Part shown: positions 46,001-55,305 of the stretch, piece by piece
Layout: the number at the start of each line of letters is the position of its first letter
Numbering within the stretch: the first letter of the stretch is position 1
DNA from: Porticoccaceae bacterium
GTDB lineage: Bacteria > Pseudomonadota > Gammaproteobacteria > Pseudomonadales > Porticoccaceae
Reading direction: 5' to 3'
Length of the DNA stretch: 57,532 nucleotides
Assembly: GCA_902562425.1 (NCBI GenBank)
Contig: CACETF010000014.1
Location: 1 to 57,532, forward strand
Position numbers and translations under genes: made by a program
Notes under the pieces: generated by a model
The model's input: only the letters and a program-made list of their open reading frames with translations
What the model was told of the DNA's origin: nothing
Databases searched by the model: none

Positions 46001-47011
46001 ATGGACCAAAACCAACGAAATAAACACTTAATTTTTTGTTACTTCCAAGATTTAGAGAAAACGTCTCTCCAATCCATATCCAAAGTCTTTGACAAATACT
46101 TTTTACCTGACTGCAAATGGTACGGTGTGTATCCATTTTTACAGCAGAATAATGTACATGATTTGAGTAATAACTTTTGGAGGCCATTCGCAGAAGCATG
46201 GTCGCCAATTCAAAGACGTCAGCAAATTTTCCTAGCGGGCACAAACGAAATCGATGGAACCGATTGGGTTTTAAGTGCGGGCTATTTCCAGGGTCTTTTT
46301 GATAAGTCTTGGCTCGGTATCCCTGCAAATCATAAGCTAGCCTTCTTACGATATGCTGAGTTTTTTAATGTACAAAATAATAAAATTACGAAAGCTAGTT
46401 TTTTTTGCGACATCTTAGATGTCATGTATCAAGCTGGGTTGAAACCCCTTCCCAGCGCGACCGCCTGGGAAGGCCTGGTGCCAGGGCCAAAAAGCTGTGA
46501 TGGAATTAACCTCGGAACTAAGAATCCTAAATCAGGTGAAAAAACCATGAAACTCGTGGATTCTATGGTAGCTGATCTTAATAAATTAAATATTTCTGGT
46601 GATGACTCATACCCCCCAGAAATCCTCCAAAAAACTTGGCATACCAATATGAGCTGGTATGGGCCCTCGGGTATTGGTTCAACCTACACCATTGAGCGTT
46701 ATCAAAAACAACATAGTTATCCCTTCCGGCAAGGCTTAAGGGATAAAAAGTTCAACGGGCATATTTGTAGATTTTCTGAAGGTAACTACGCCTGTTTTTT
46801 TGGATGGCCAAATTTAACACATACTCCAATTGGAGGATTCTTGGGGTTACCTGGTTCAGGTTGCTCTGTTGAAATGAGAGTTGCAGATATCTACAGGCGA
46901 GAGGGGGACAAATTAGCCGAAAACTGGGTTCTCATAGATCTTCTATGGTGGCTAAAGCAGCAAGGTCTTGATATTCTCAAACGTGAGGCAAATACAACAT
47001 TCAATTATTAA
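46001..47011 (+). CDS. Double-domain NTF2/SnoaL-like protein, type A (copy 1)
   Basis: 336 residues from ATG 46001; the frame extends to a TTG at 45953 with no better ribosome site. Two NTF2-like halves are joined by a helical linker around residues 160-210. Half one contains FWRPFAEAW, KSWLGIPA and LRYAEFF; half two contains TWHTNMSWYGPSGIGSTYT, GGFLGLPGSG and DIYRREGDKLAENWV. The conserved Trp/His/Asp pocket residues resemble SnoaL-type ester cyclases, but no reaction can be assigned. A clear paralog is at 54269. This copy stands alone, convergent with the TPR-sulfotransferase. No signal peptide, so cytoplasmic. Confidence 0.8.
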   Translation: MDQNQRNKHLIFCYFQDLEKTSLQSISKVFDKYFLPDCKWYGVYPFLQQNNVHDLSNNFWRPFAEAWSPIQRRQQIFLAGTNEIDGTDWVLSAGYFQGLFDKSWLGIPANHKLAFLRYAEFFNVQNNKITKASFFCDILDVMYQAGLKPLPSATAWEGLVPGPKSCDGINLGTKNPKSGEKTMKLVDSMVADLNKLNISGDDSYPPEILQKTWHTNMSWYGPSGIGSTYTIERYQKQHSYPFRQGLRDKKFNGHICRFSEGNYACFFGWPNLTHTPIGGFLGLPGSGCSVEMRVADIYRREGDKLAENWVLIDLLWWLKQQGLDILKREANTTFNY

Positions 47012-47038
47012 GATCTTGGTGATTAGAATTTGATTTTG

Positions 47039-48889
47039 CTATGTCGCTAGCTCATTTATTAAAGTCTCTAAATAATTTTCGTAATTCCGCCAGGAATCTA
47101 TAGCAGTAGGGTAAAGCGCTATTCTCACGTCTGACGAACTTGGTGATCTAACCAAGTTTTTTGACTCGTGAAACTTTTGCATTTTTGGTTCAAACGAGAG
47201 GTGTAAAAACGCACATATTGAGCGAACCTCTCTCTCATTGTGTAATATTACGTCTTCATATTTCACCTGATGAATTTGCGACTGAAATAGTCCGCTCCAT
47301 ACTTCCATGAGATGACGGTAAGCTTTATATTGCTGGGCTACCCATTTTAGACGGGTACTATAATCCTGGCCAACTGCCAGTGGTTGTTTATAAATGGAAA
47401 AACAAGTATCGATAGGGTCCCTTACGCAGTGAATAAATTTTGCATTGGGTATTGACAGCGCAATAGGTCCAAGATGTTGAAAATTGGTGGGTGTAATATC
47501 TAAAACATAGGTGGTGGCATTAAGTTTTGATCCAACATGCTTTAACGCGTTTCGACCTAACGCATCGAAGTTCTCAGTAGTTAATTTATTGAGTACTTTT
47601 GGATATGGGTCTCCCCCTATAGCCTCAGCCTCCCTGGTGATACTCACTCCCAACGCAGTTTCTCCTAAACTTTGGACGCAACTATGTTGAGCAATAATTT
47701 GTCCGATGAGCGTTGTCCCAGATCTAGGCATACCGATAACAAATATTGGGGTAGGCGGTGTTTGAGAAGCTACGCCAACTTTTTTTTGTGCTACCTTGCA
47801 AACAACATCGGCAATAGAAGCATACAGAGCTATTCTTGATTCATAATCGAAAAAACTCCGTTTAGCTAAAAGTTCGTTACCAAAAGTCCATGCCTCAAAC
47901 GCACTTTTGAAATCTGATTGTTTTTCGTACACCAAGGCTCTTGCAAAATATCGGTAAACCTCCGAATCAACATTATTAGTCCTCGGTAAATTAGTTATGC
48001 GGTCAAGCACATCACAATCTAATGGCTTTTTGTCTAGTCTTAAAAGTTGATAGTGCGGCTTAGCCCAATTTGGCTCTGATTTAATAGCAAGAGAGAAGTG
48101 TTTGATAGCGTTTTCTTTTTCACCACACTGGTCAAAAAGAATGCCTTGCGCATAATGAACCTTTGAATTTTCTGGAAACAATATGAACGCTTGTTGAAGC
48201 GCCTTTTGAGCCTCCAAAATATCTGTTGATTCGCGGAGAACATCAATTAGCCCTATCCAAGCAATTAAGTTTAGTCGATCAACTTCGATAACCTTTCTAT
48301 ACCAATAAATTGACTGTTTAAAATTAGGAATCGTGGTATAGGCATTAGCAAGTTGGAGTATAACATCGTTACTGTTGGGTGCTATTCGTTTTGCTTCTAG
48401 CGCATAAGACAGAGACAGATCAGGTTCATTTTGAAGCCGCGCAACTTCGCACAGATTTAGCAAGCTACCCACATTTTTAGCGTTAAGCTTAACAGCCAAT
48501 TTGTAAGCGGCTACTGCACTTTCGAGATCACCATTTTGTTTGTGTATTGATCCTAGAGTGTTAAGCGCGTTAGCGTTATTCGCTTTTAAAGCAAGCGATG
48601 TGTTTACATTTTGTAAAGCGGCTCTATTATCGCCGACATGCAACTGTGCTAGAGCTAGGTTGGCAAGGCTTTGGTGGTCATTCGGCCTTACTTTCAGAGC
48701 ACGAGAAATGAGATTGATAGCCTCTACATATCTACACTGGTTTAAACAAATGGCTCCTAAAATGTTTAAGGCCACAGGTTCAGTGGGATCGCTGTATAAA
48801 ATTTGACCACACAACTTTTCAGTTTGCTTAATTTCACCGGCTTGATACCGCTTTACTAATTTGGCGATTAGTGAGGAAGATGTTTTCAC
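47039..48889 (-). CDS. TPR-repeat sulfotransferase
   Basis: 616 residues. About eight tetratricopeptide repeats fill residues 1-300 (for example ALNTLGSIHKQNGDLESAVAAY without long gaps). A sulfotransferase domain follows, with the PAPS 5'-phosphosulfate loop FVIGMPRSGTTLIGQ near 378-392 and the 3'-phosphate region FIHCVRDPIDTCFS. It would transfer sulfate from PAPS to a carbohydrate, protein or small acceptor. Start is GTG 48889 with a weak site. It lies about 70 bp after the TonB receptor gene on the same strand; this pairing is seen in other marine bacteria. Confidence 0.88.
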   Translation of the reverse strand: MKTSSSLIAKLVKRYQAGEIKQTEKLCGQILYSDPTEPVALNILGAICLNQCRYVEAINLISRALKVRPNDHQSLANLALAQLHVGDNRAALQNVNTSLALKANNANALNTLGSIHKQNGDLESAVAAYKLAVKLNAKNVGSLLNLCEVARLQNEPDLSLSYALEAKRIAPNSNDVILQLANAYTTIPNFKQSIYWYRKVIEVDRLNLIAWIGLIDVLRESTDILEAQKALQQAFILFPENSKVHYAQGILFDQCGEKENAIKHFSLAIKSEPNWAKPHYQLLRLDKKPLDCDVLDRITNLPRTNNVDSEVYRYFARALVYEKQSDFKSAFEAWTFGNELLAKRSFFDYESRIALYASIADVVCKVAQKKVGVASQTPPTPIFVIGMPRSGTTLIGQIIAQHSCVQSLGETALGVSITREAEAIGGDPYPKVLNKLTTENFDALGRNALKHVGSKLNATTYVLDITPTNFQHLGPIALSIPNAKFIHCVRDPIDTCFSIYKQPLAVGQDYSTRLKWVAQQYKAYRHLMEVWSGLFQSQIHQVKYEDVILHNEREVRSICAFLHLSFEPKMQKFHESKNLVRSPSSSDVRIALYPTAIDSWRNYENYLETLINELAT

Positions 48890-48958
48890 GTCCGGTCCGG
48901 ATTGGAGTTCCTAGGTAAGCAAGCATCTCCAATCCCCCGAAAAAATGCAAGAACACAT

Positions 48959-51277
48959 TTAAAAATTGAACGATGCCTTGATACCAATAGTTCGTGGATC
49001 GTTGAATTGTACAATGGCTCTTTCCCCACTAAAGGCATCGCCGCCGGTTAAATAATCCTCGTCCGTGGCATTTAAAATGTAGGCTTGGAACGAGAATTTA
49101 CTGTTGGACGGTCGATACATAACATTAATGTCTGCCGTTACGTAGCTATCTTGTTGTGCCCAAAAATAAGTCATCCCTCGGAAAGCGTCATACGAATCAG
49201 AGTAGTGAATAAATGCACTAGGCTCTAACGTTCCTAAATCCCCCAGGTCAGCGCTGTACGTTACAGAGAGAGTCCCGCTCATATCTGGTGAGAAAGGCGT
49301 GTCCATTCCAGAGAGGTTCATCATCTTGGAACCATTTTCGATCACTGTTATTCTCGAATTGCCATCAGTTTCCGTATACTTGTACTCGTCTTCGAAGGTA
49401 CTGTACTCAGACCCATCAAATACCAGACTGGACGCTACCATGAGGTTATCAGCTACTTGCCAAATCATTTCTAATTCCAGTCCGGACGCATCTATACCTC
49501 CACCTGGAACAGTTTCAGAGATAAAAACATTGTTATCGTTCAAAACGGTGCGGCTAGTCGTTAAGCCCTTATATTCACTACTATAATATGTAGCATTCAG
49601 TAACATTGCTCCGTCAAGAAACGTACCCTTGAGTCCTACTTCAACCGCCTTGTTTTCGCTGGCATCTAGCAAGTTACCCGTCGTTTCCTGAACAGCACCA
49701 GAAATATAACCGGTTGAAAGAGATCCGAACAACATAATCTCATCGGTGATGTCGTACTGGAGAGCCAGCCTGTAGTCAAACTGGCTATCATCCCCGATCT
49801 GCTGTTGGGCGGTGGTAGTTGTGTATCCAGGCAGATCTGAGTCACTCGGTCCGTCTGGCTGTAAGCTTTGAGACGTGCGCTCATCATCGCTCTGTCGTGC
49901 TCCAAGGGTTAAAGTTGCCGCATCAGTAATATCGTATTCAGCTTGACCGTAAAATGCTGACGAATCATTGGTCGTTTGCGATCCGTGAAGCCATGAAGCC
50001 CAAGCGACCGATTGGGGAGAAGCTTGGGAAGTTGAACCCCAAATAAATCGGTAGAGAGCATCCTCACTAAAAGTGTAATAACCCAGAGTCCACTTCAATG
50101 GGCCCTCACCCGTTGACCTGATGTTTAAATCTACCTGGGATGAATCGGAAGCCTGTTGTTCTCCTGATGCATACCCCGGATGTCCGTCAACAGCGTAAGT
50201 ACCCCCCACCGACTGATCTCCATCCATTAAATTATATCCGTCATAGTCAAACGTGCCGGCATTTAAATTTAGAGAAACAGTCCCCAGATCCCACTTCAAT
50301 GCCATCGTAAAGGAATCTTCCTCTAGCCGACGATTAGCTCGGTAATCTACCGCAATCGTTCTGTTGTCTGAGGTTACTGAAGCACTGTCGTCGGTTGGGA
50401 AAACTCCGTTGTATGTTTTTCCTCCTTCAAAGCCATCCATGATACCCACACGTGGGTGGATACTTCCAGAAAATCCGTTTGTAGAGCCGGTGGCAAGGTT
50501 TATGGGGATTCCAAGAGGTTTATGTCCAAAATCACCGGCACCATTTGCGGTATCTTTCCAAGTCGAAGCTGTAAGGTTGAGATTGATGGAATCGGATATA
50601 TCGAATTGAAGTTGAGCCCTCAAATACCGAGTATCTGCATCTTTTAAACCTCCCTCGGCGTCAAAAATATTTTCGACGTAAGGGTCGTGACTTGTGTCTG
50701 AAAGACTTACCCGAGCCGCAATTTTGTCTGACACGGGCACGTTAAAGAAGCCCTCAATTTTCGAGTGCGAATAGTCTCCCACAGTCAGCCCCAAACCATA
50801 GTCAAAGTCCTCACTCGACGGTTTGTTTGTCACTACGTTCACTAGACCTCCAAGGGTGTTCCTTCCAAAAAGAGTCCCTTGCGGGCCGCGAAGCACCTCT
50901 ATCCTTTGAATATCAACAAAACTCGCCAGGCCTTGGCTAGGCAGCGGACGATATAATCCATCGTTGTATATTGGAACAGCCAAGTCACTTGTACCTGCAG
51001 AGCCGGCACCTCTGATGATCAAAGTTGGGTCCATACCCACATCTCTTATCGTTAGTCCAGGAACCGCTTTAGCAATATCCTGAATATTCTCGATACCCAA
51101 AGATGCAATGTCCTGCCCACTAAGCGTTGAAATCGCCATTGCTACCTCCTGCCGATCAGCTTCTCTCTTGGTGGCAGTTACAGTAATTTCTTCAATTTGT
51201 AGCGAGTGTGCGGTAGTTGCAAGCAACGCGTTTGAGATTGCTGCTGCAAGTGCTGTTTTTTTTGCTCTAAGTGGCAT
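48959..51277 (-). CDS. TonB-dependent outer-membrane receptor
   Basis: 772 residues. Signal peptide (KKTALAAAISNALLATTAHS), a TonB-box-like EEITVTATKRE, a plug domain with VAMAISTLSGQDIASLGI, VPGLTIRD and LIIRGAGSAG, then a 22-strand-type barrel ending in the aromatic residue of IGIKASFNF. It imports a large or scarce ligand with TonB energy. AAAGGA precedes ATG 51277. No Fur-box-like sequence was seen upstream, and the neighbours (sulfotransferase, NTF2-like genes, symporter) suggest an organic substrate rather than a siderophore. Confidence 0.93.
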   Translation of the reverse strand: MPLRAKKTALAAAISNALLATTAHSLQIEEITVTATKREADRQEVAMAISTLSGQDIASLGIENIQDIAKAVPGLTIRDVGMDPTLIIRGAGSAGTSDLAVPIYNDGLYRPLPSQGLASFVDIQRIEVLRGPQGTLFGRNTLGGLVNVVTNKPSSEDFDYGLGLTVGDYSHSKIEGFFNVPVSDKIAARVSLSDTSHDPYVENIFDAEGGLKDADTRYLRAQLQFDISDSINLNLTASTWKDTANGAGDFGHKPLGIPINLATGSTNGFSGSIHPRVGIMDGFEGGKTYNGVFPTDDSASVTSDNRTIAVDYRANRRLEEDSFTMALKWDLGTVSLNLNAGTFDYDGYNLMDGDQSVGGTYAVDGHPGYASGEQQASDSSQVDLNIRSTGEGPLKWTLGYYTFSEDALYRFIWGSTSQASPQSVAWASWLHGSQTTNDSSAFYGQAEYDITDAATLTLGARQSDDERTSQSLQPDGPSDSDLPGYTTTTAQQQIGDDSQFDYRLALQYDITDEIMLFGSLSTGYISGAVQETTGNLLDASENKAVEVGLKGTFLDGAMLLNATYYSSEYKGLTTSRTVLNDNNVFISETVPGGGIDASGLELEMIWQVADNLMVASSLVFDGSEYSTFEDEYKYTETDGNSRITVIENGSKMMNLSGMDTPFSPDMSGTLSVTYSADLGDLGTLEPSAFIHYSDSYDAFRGMTYFWAQQDSYVTADINVMYRPSNSKFSFQAYILNATDEDYLTGGDAFSGERAIVQFNDPRTIGIKASFNF

Positions 51278-51821
51278 AGCGTATTCGTCCTTTTAATTTA
51301 TTGGGGGCTTATTTTCACTTCAAAGTCATTTTGTAAGGTTCAATATCGAGCGCAAAAATGTGAACCCGCATGCTGAATCTTTGACGCAAGCGCTGTAAGA
51401 ATTTAATTAGTCTTTTCATACGGAGTAGTAATTATAGTAGATCATAAGTAATCACAACTTGTCTTCCGAATTATGCCAGCCAAATGTTTTCCAATATTTA
51501 CCAATCGCAATCAAGTACCCTATTGCAATCCCATGCCCAATAGATCACACTTTCAGTAGTGCTGTATTGCCTCAACAATTACTTTTCGGATGCATTACCA
51601 GACTAACGTTTGCCCTTGATGAAAGATAATCACTCATTTATACACTTGGTGGTGGATTTACAAATTTCCCAACGTCCAATTAATCTAATTTGAAATGGAT
51701 GGAGAACACAGCGCTTTCTCGGCACGGTTGACGATTAGTATTCAGGGAGTGTTGGATGAGACTCAAGTAGCAAGTGAATAAATTTCGTCAGCAAGCAGAC
51801 AAAGTGAAAAAAATTTAAAAC
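51278..51821. promoter_or_regulatory. Divergent control region of the TonB receptor and the NTF2-like operon
   Basis: 544 bp without a gene separates the receptor (minus) from the first gene of the plus-strand operon. It must hold both promoters. I see no strong palindrome. CAATCAAGTACCCTATTGCAATCCCATG (51509 onward, described here only by position and the repeated GCAATC) is the most structured part and is not convincing. Confidence 0.3.
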
Positions 51822-52892
51822 ATGAATCGTCTCTCAACCCACTTCGATACGTCACCCCCCAATAATCCCTTAGCCGGAAAACTAAAAGGGTTTGACCCAG
51901 AGTTCGAAAGCATAGTCGATTTTATATTGAGAATTACCCATCGTATTTGGGAGGGAAAGCAAGTTGGACTATGTCGTGATTACTACTCCTCGACTTGTCC
52001 CGTGTATAGTTTAGCGGGAATAACAATAGGGTCAGAAGAGGTTTTGCAAAATACGCTTAACATTCTCGCCACCTTTCCTGACCGAACATTGAATCCAGAT
52101 AAAGTTATTTGGTCCGGAAATGACCGAGAAGGTTTTCACTCTTCGCATCGCCTCACATCTGTGATGACACACCTCGGCAATAACGAATTCGGAGTGGCGA
52201 CTGGGCGCCAAGCTGTGATTCAAGTCATAGCACACTGTGTTTGTTTAAATAACCAAGTCGTAGAGGAGTGGTTGGTCAGAGATAATTATTCCCTGGTGTC
52301 GCAACTAGGGCTTGATCCAGTGGAATTTGCCAAAGAAAAAGCAAAAAATGACGAACCAAGAAAAGAATTTCAAGACTGGTACAATGGAGAAATTCTGCGT
52401 CTAAAAAACTCTGATCGCAAAGACCGAATCAGTCCAGAGCATACTCAGTCTAAAGACCCTGAAAGTTTCATTCAAGATCACTTACATAACATATGGAATC
52501 AGCGTCTAGTTGGGGATGTGCGGTGTGCATATGACAAAGACGCTACTCTAACCGGGCCGAGTGGTAGAAATCTCAGAGGCCACAACGAAATAATGGCTTT
52601 TTATATATCTATGCTCGCCACACTCTCAAACCTGATTTTTTCCCCCGACCATATATGTATTTTACCTGACGGAAACTTAGACTTTGATGTTTCCGTACGT
52701 TGGACTCTTACCGGGCAACATACTGGACACGGTTTGTATGGCCAGCCATGTGGAGGTAACATTTTAATTTTAGGAGAGAGCCATTATCGCCTTTCAAAAA
52801 GTCAAATAATGCAAGAATGGACCGTATTTGATGAGTTGGCGGTGTTAGAAACAATTTTTCGAACTCATCGCTTGAGAGGAGGATCAGAGTAG
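51822..52892 (+). CDS. Double-domain NTF2/SnoaL-like protein, type B (copy 1)
   Basis: 356 residues from ATG 51822, first gene of a four-gene plus-strand unit. The N-terminal half has SIVDFILRITHRIWEGKQVG, YSLAGITIGSEEVL, DKVIWSGND and HSSHRLTSVMTH; the C-terminal half repeats the fold with IWNQRLVGDV, LTGPSGRNLRG and a final EWTVFDELA. The paired halves and the R/W/G-rich signature match the next gene at 53094 in both halves. The SHR motif next to the strand may line the pocket. Enzyme-like but no reaction can be named; no signal peptide. Confidence 0.8.
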   Translation: MNRLSTHFDTSPPNNPLAGKLKGFDPEFESIVDFILRITHRIWEGKQVGLCRDYYSSTCPVYSLAGITIGSEEVLQNTLNILATFPDRTLNPDKVIWSGNDREGFHSSHRLTSVMTHLGNNEFGVATGRQAVIQVIAHCVCLNNQVVEEWLVRDNYSLVSQLGLDPVEFAKEKAKNDEPRKEFQDWYNGEILRLKNSDRKDRISPEHTQSKDPESFIQDHLHNIWNQRLVGDVRCAYDKDATLTGPSGRNLRGHNEIMAFYISMLATLSNLIFSPDHICILPDGNLDFDVSVRWTLTGQHTGHGLYGQPCGGNILILGESHYRLSKSQIMQEWTVFDELAVLETIFRTHRLRGGSE

Positions 52893-53093
52893 GTGCCGAA
52901 AGCTAAACTAATTTCAAGTTAAAATGTGCTTTTATAAGCTTCGAATAACCTCAAAAAAATCTGTGAAAGATAAAACAAAATGCGTAAAAATAAGTTAATC
53001 TTCAGGCTCACCACTACGTGATTACATGCACAAATCAATTCTGTTTGACCTATAATCACTGGCCAAAATCCTAATATAAGGACAAAACTATCC

Positions 53094-54260
53094 ATGGAGT
53101 CAAATAATCCCAAGATAGCATTACCGCTGTCGCGAAAGCACATGCCGAAAACTTTTAATATTTCGCTTGACAAGTATTTTGATCGACAACTTATTGGTTC
53201 AGGTTATCGAGAGGGCGAGCCACGGATTCCCGTCAGTTATGGACCGCAACAGTCGATGGATGGTTTCGAAGTAACTTATAAGAATATCATCGATTATATC
53301 GTAAGAATTACTCACAGAATCTGGGAAGAAAGAGATGTTGAATATATCGAGGATACCTATTGTGATGCGTCTAGAGTTTATGATGATTACGGCCTGCAAT
53401 TTGGAAATAAAAAAATAATTTCCGATACAAGGCATACTACTGGCGCGTTTTCCGATATCGAGCTTATTGCGGATGAAGTGATCTGGGCCGGAGATGATCA
53501 AGTTGGCTACCACACATCCCACCGAACTATCATAAAGGGAACGAATGACGGTAACAGCAAGTACGGGCCCGCAACTGGAAAATCAGTAAATATCCTCGTC
53601 ATTGCTAATTGTGTTGCAAAAGATAACAAAATATTTCTTGAGCATGTTCTTTACAACAATTCAAGTTTGTTACGCCAATTGGGATTTTGTTTGGTAGAAG
53701 TAGCTGAGGAAATGTGTGACGCGTTTGAACATGATGGATGGCCGAGAAATCGCCAGCAATGGTCAAATTTGAGGGGTGATGCAAGTCCGCATGCTCCGAT
53801 ATCACAAACAGAGCCAGTTTCTGGTTTTGATCCGGACTCGTTTTGTCGCACAGCATTCAACATCGTTTGGACGGATCGTGAATACTCCAGGCTTTTAGAA
53901 TTTTACACTGAAGATGTATCGTTTCTAGGCCCCACCGACACTGTATGTTCAGGACTCAGGTCTCTGAAAGTCTACTTCGCTTCAATAACGCATTGTTTTT
54001 TTGATCTAAAACTTCAAGTAGACGAGGTCTACTGGATGGGAAATGACATGCAAGGATACATTAGCTCAATCCGGTGGAGTGCAGAGGGAACCCATATGAA
54101 TGATGGAAAATATGGCGTAGCCAGCGGCACAAGCATTCAATTGTGGGGTATAACTCAACATCTCATAAGAAACAAAAAAATCGTCAGAGAGTGGACACTT
54201 TTCAATGAACTTGATCTGATGATGCAAATTGCTAAACATCGCAGGGAATCTCAAAGTTAA
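53094..54260 (+). CDS. Double-domain NTF2/SnoaL-like protein, type B (copy 2)
   Basis: 388 residues from ATG 53094; an in-frame ATG 48 bases later is possible. Shares with the gene at 51822 the segments IDYIVRITHRIWEERDVEYI, EVIWAGDD, HTSHRTIIKG, a linker, FNIVWTDREYSRLLEF, SFLGPTDT and EWTLFNELD. Each half again has an NTF2-like layout. 201 bp separate it from the first copy, with AAGGAC upstream, so it may have its own promoter. Function unknown. Confidence 0.8.
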   Translation: MESNNPKIALPLSRKHMPKTFNISLDKYFDRQLIGSGYREGEPRIPVSYGPQQSMDGFEVTYKNIIDYIVRITHRIWEERDVEYIEDTYCDASRVYDDYGLQFGNKKIISDTRHTTGAFSDIELIADEVIWAGDDQVGYHTSHRTIIKGTNDGNSKYGPATGKSVNILVIANCVAKDNKIFLEHVLYNNSSLLRQLGFCLVEVAEEMCDAFEHDGWPRNRQQWSNLRGDASPHAPISQTEPVSGFDPDSFCRTAFNIVWTDREYSRLLEFYTEDVSFLGPTDTVCSGLRSLKVYFASITHCFFDLKLQVDEVYWMGNDMQGYISSIRWSAEGTHMNDGKYGVASGTSIQLWGITQHLIRNKKIVREWTLFNELDLMMQIAKHRRESQS

Positions 54261-54268
54261 GGACAATA

Positions 54269-55294
54269 GTGAGCGAACTTAAAAAGTGTAAGCAAGTTGT
54301 TCTAAACTTCTACAATGAGTTAGAAAAAACAGACAGCGCACATATACAACACGTATTTGATTCTTTTGTGTCGGATGATTATGTTTGGAAAGGCATGCAT
54401 CCTTTTTATGAGTTAGTGGGATCAAGAAAAGTAGTAGAAACATTTTGGACTCCCTTGGTCAATTCCTTTACCCACCTGCAACGAAGGATGGACGTTTTTA
54501 TGGCAGGCCGAAACGAGATTGATTCTGGCCAGTCTGCATGGGTTTGTTCGATGGGACATTTCATGGGACTTTTGGATAAACCTTGGTTGGGAATCCCCGC
54601 GACCAGAAAAATGTCATTCTTACGGTATGCTGAATTCCATAGGGTGGTAGACTGCAAAATCCAAGAAACCGCGCTATTCATAGATATTTTGGGAGTTATG
54701 AATCAGTCTGGAGTTTATCCCTTACCTGAGCAGACTGGAGTAAATATAATCAATCCACGTCCATTAAGTAATAATGCCTTAATGTTCCGTGATCAATGTG
54801 AAGAATCGAGTAACAAAACCATGCGATTAATATCTAAGATGTGCGACGAGCTCGTGAGCTCCGGTCTAGCATCATCCAAAGCTGAACTCGCAAACACCTG
54901 GCACCCGCATATGATTTGGTGGGGTCCCACAGGTATCGGATCAACCTACACATTTGATAGATATGAAATACAACACCAAGGTCCGTTTGCAAGTGGACTA
55001 AAAGATATCCAGTTCAACGGTCATGTTGCAAGAATAGCAGAGGGTGAATTTGGAGCATGGTTTGGCTGGCCTAACTTGACAATGACCCCAACAGGTGGCT
55101 TTTTGGGTTTACCTGGCTCAAACCAGAGAGTTGACATGCGCGTTGTGGATATCTATCGACGCGAGGGAGACAAACTAGCTGAAAACTGGGTATTTATTGA
55201 TTTGCTCTATTTTTTAGCACAACAAGGTTTGGATCCACTGAAAAGGCTCCAAGAGATTTCCCCCTTCAAGGCACGCAGAATTCCATCTAACTAG
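54269..55294 (+). CDS. Double-domain NTF2/SnoaL-like protein, type A (copy 2)
   Basis: 341 residues from GTG 54269, with AAGGA five bases upstream that overlaps the preceding stop codon: tight operon coupling. It matches the protein at 46001 along its length, for example FWTPLVNSF, KPWLGIPATRKMSFLRYAEF, TWHPHMIWWGPTGIGSTYT, GGFLGLPGSN and DIYRREGDKLAENWVFIDLL. The symporter gene follows after only 11 bases, so type A and the transporter are made together. A reaction on the imported compound is likely (inference). Confidence 0.82.
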   Translation: MSELKKCKQVVLNFYNELEKTDSAHIQHVFDSFVSDDYVWKGMHPFYELVGSRKVVETFWTPLVNSFTHLQRRMDVFMAGRNEIDSGQSAWVCSMGHFMGLLDKPWLGIPATRKMSFLRYAEFHRVVDCKIQETALFIDILGVMNQSGVYPLPEQTGVNIINPRPLSNNALMFRDQCEESSNKTMRLISKMCDELVSSGLASSKAELANTWHPHMIWWGPTGIGSTYTFDRYEIQHQGPFASGLKDIQFNGHVARIAEGEFGAWFGWPNLTMTPTGGFLGLPGSNQRVDMRVVDIYRREGDKLAENWVFIDLLYFLAQQGLDPLKRLQEISPFKARRIPSN

Positions 55295-55305
55295 AATTTA
55301 ATATT

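Noticed and set aside
49299..50609. Plus-strand frames across the TonB receptor
   Set aside because: Antisense shadows of a well-supported receptor gene.
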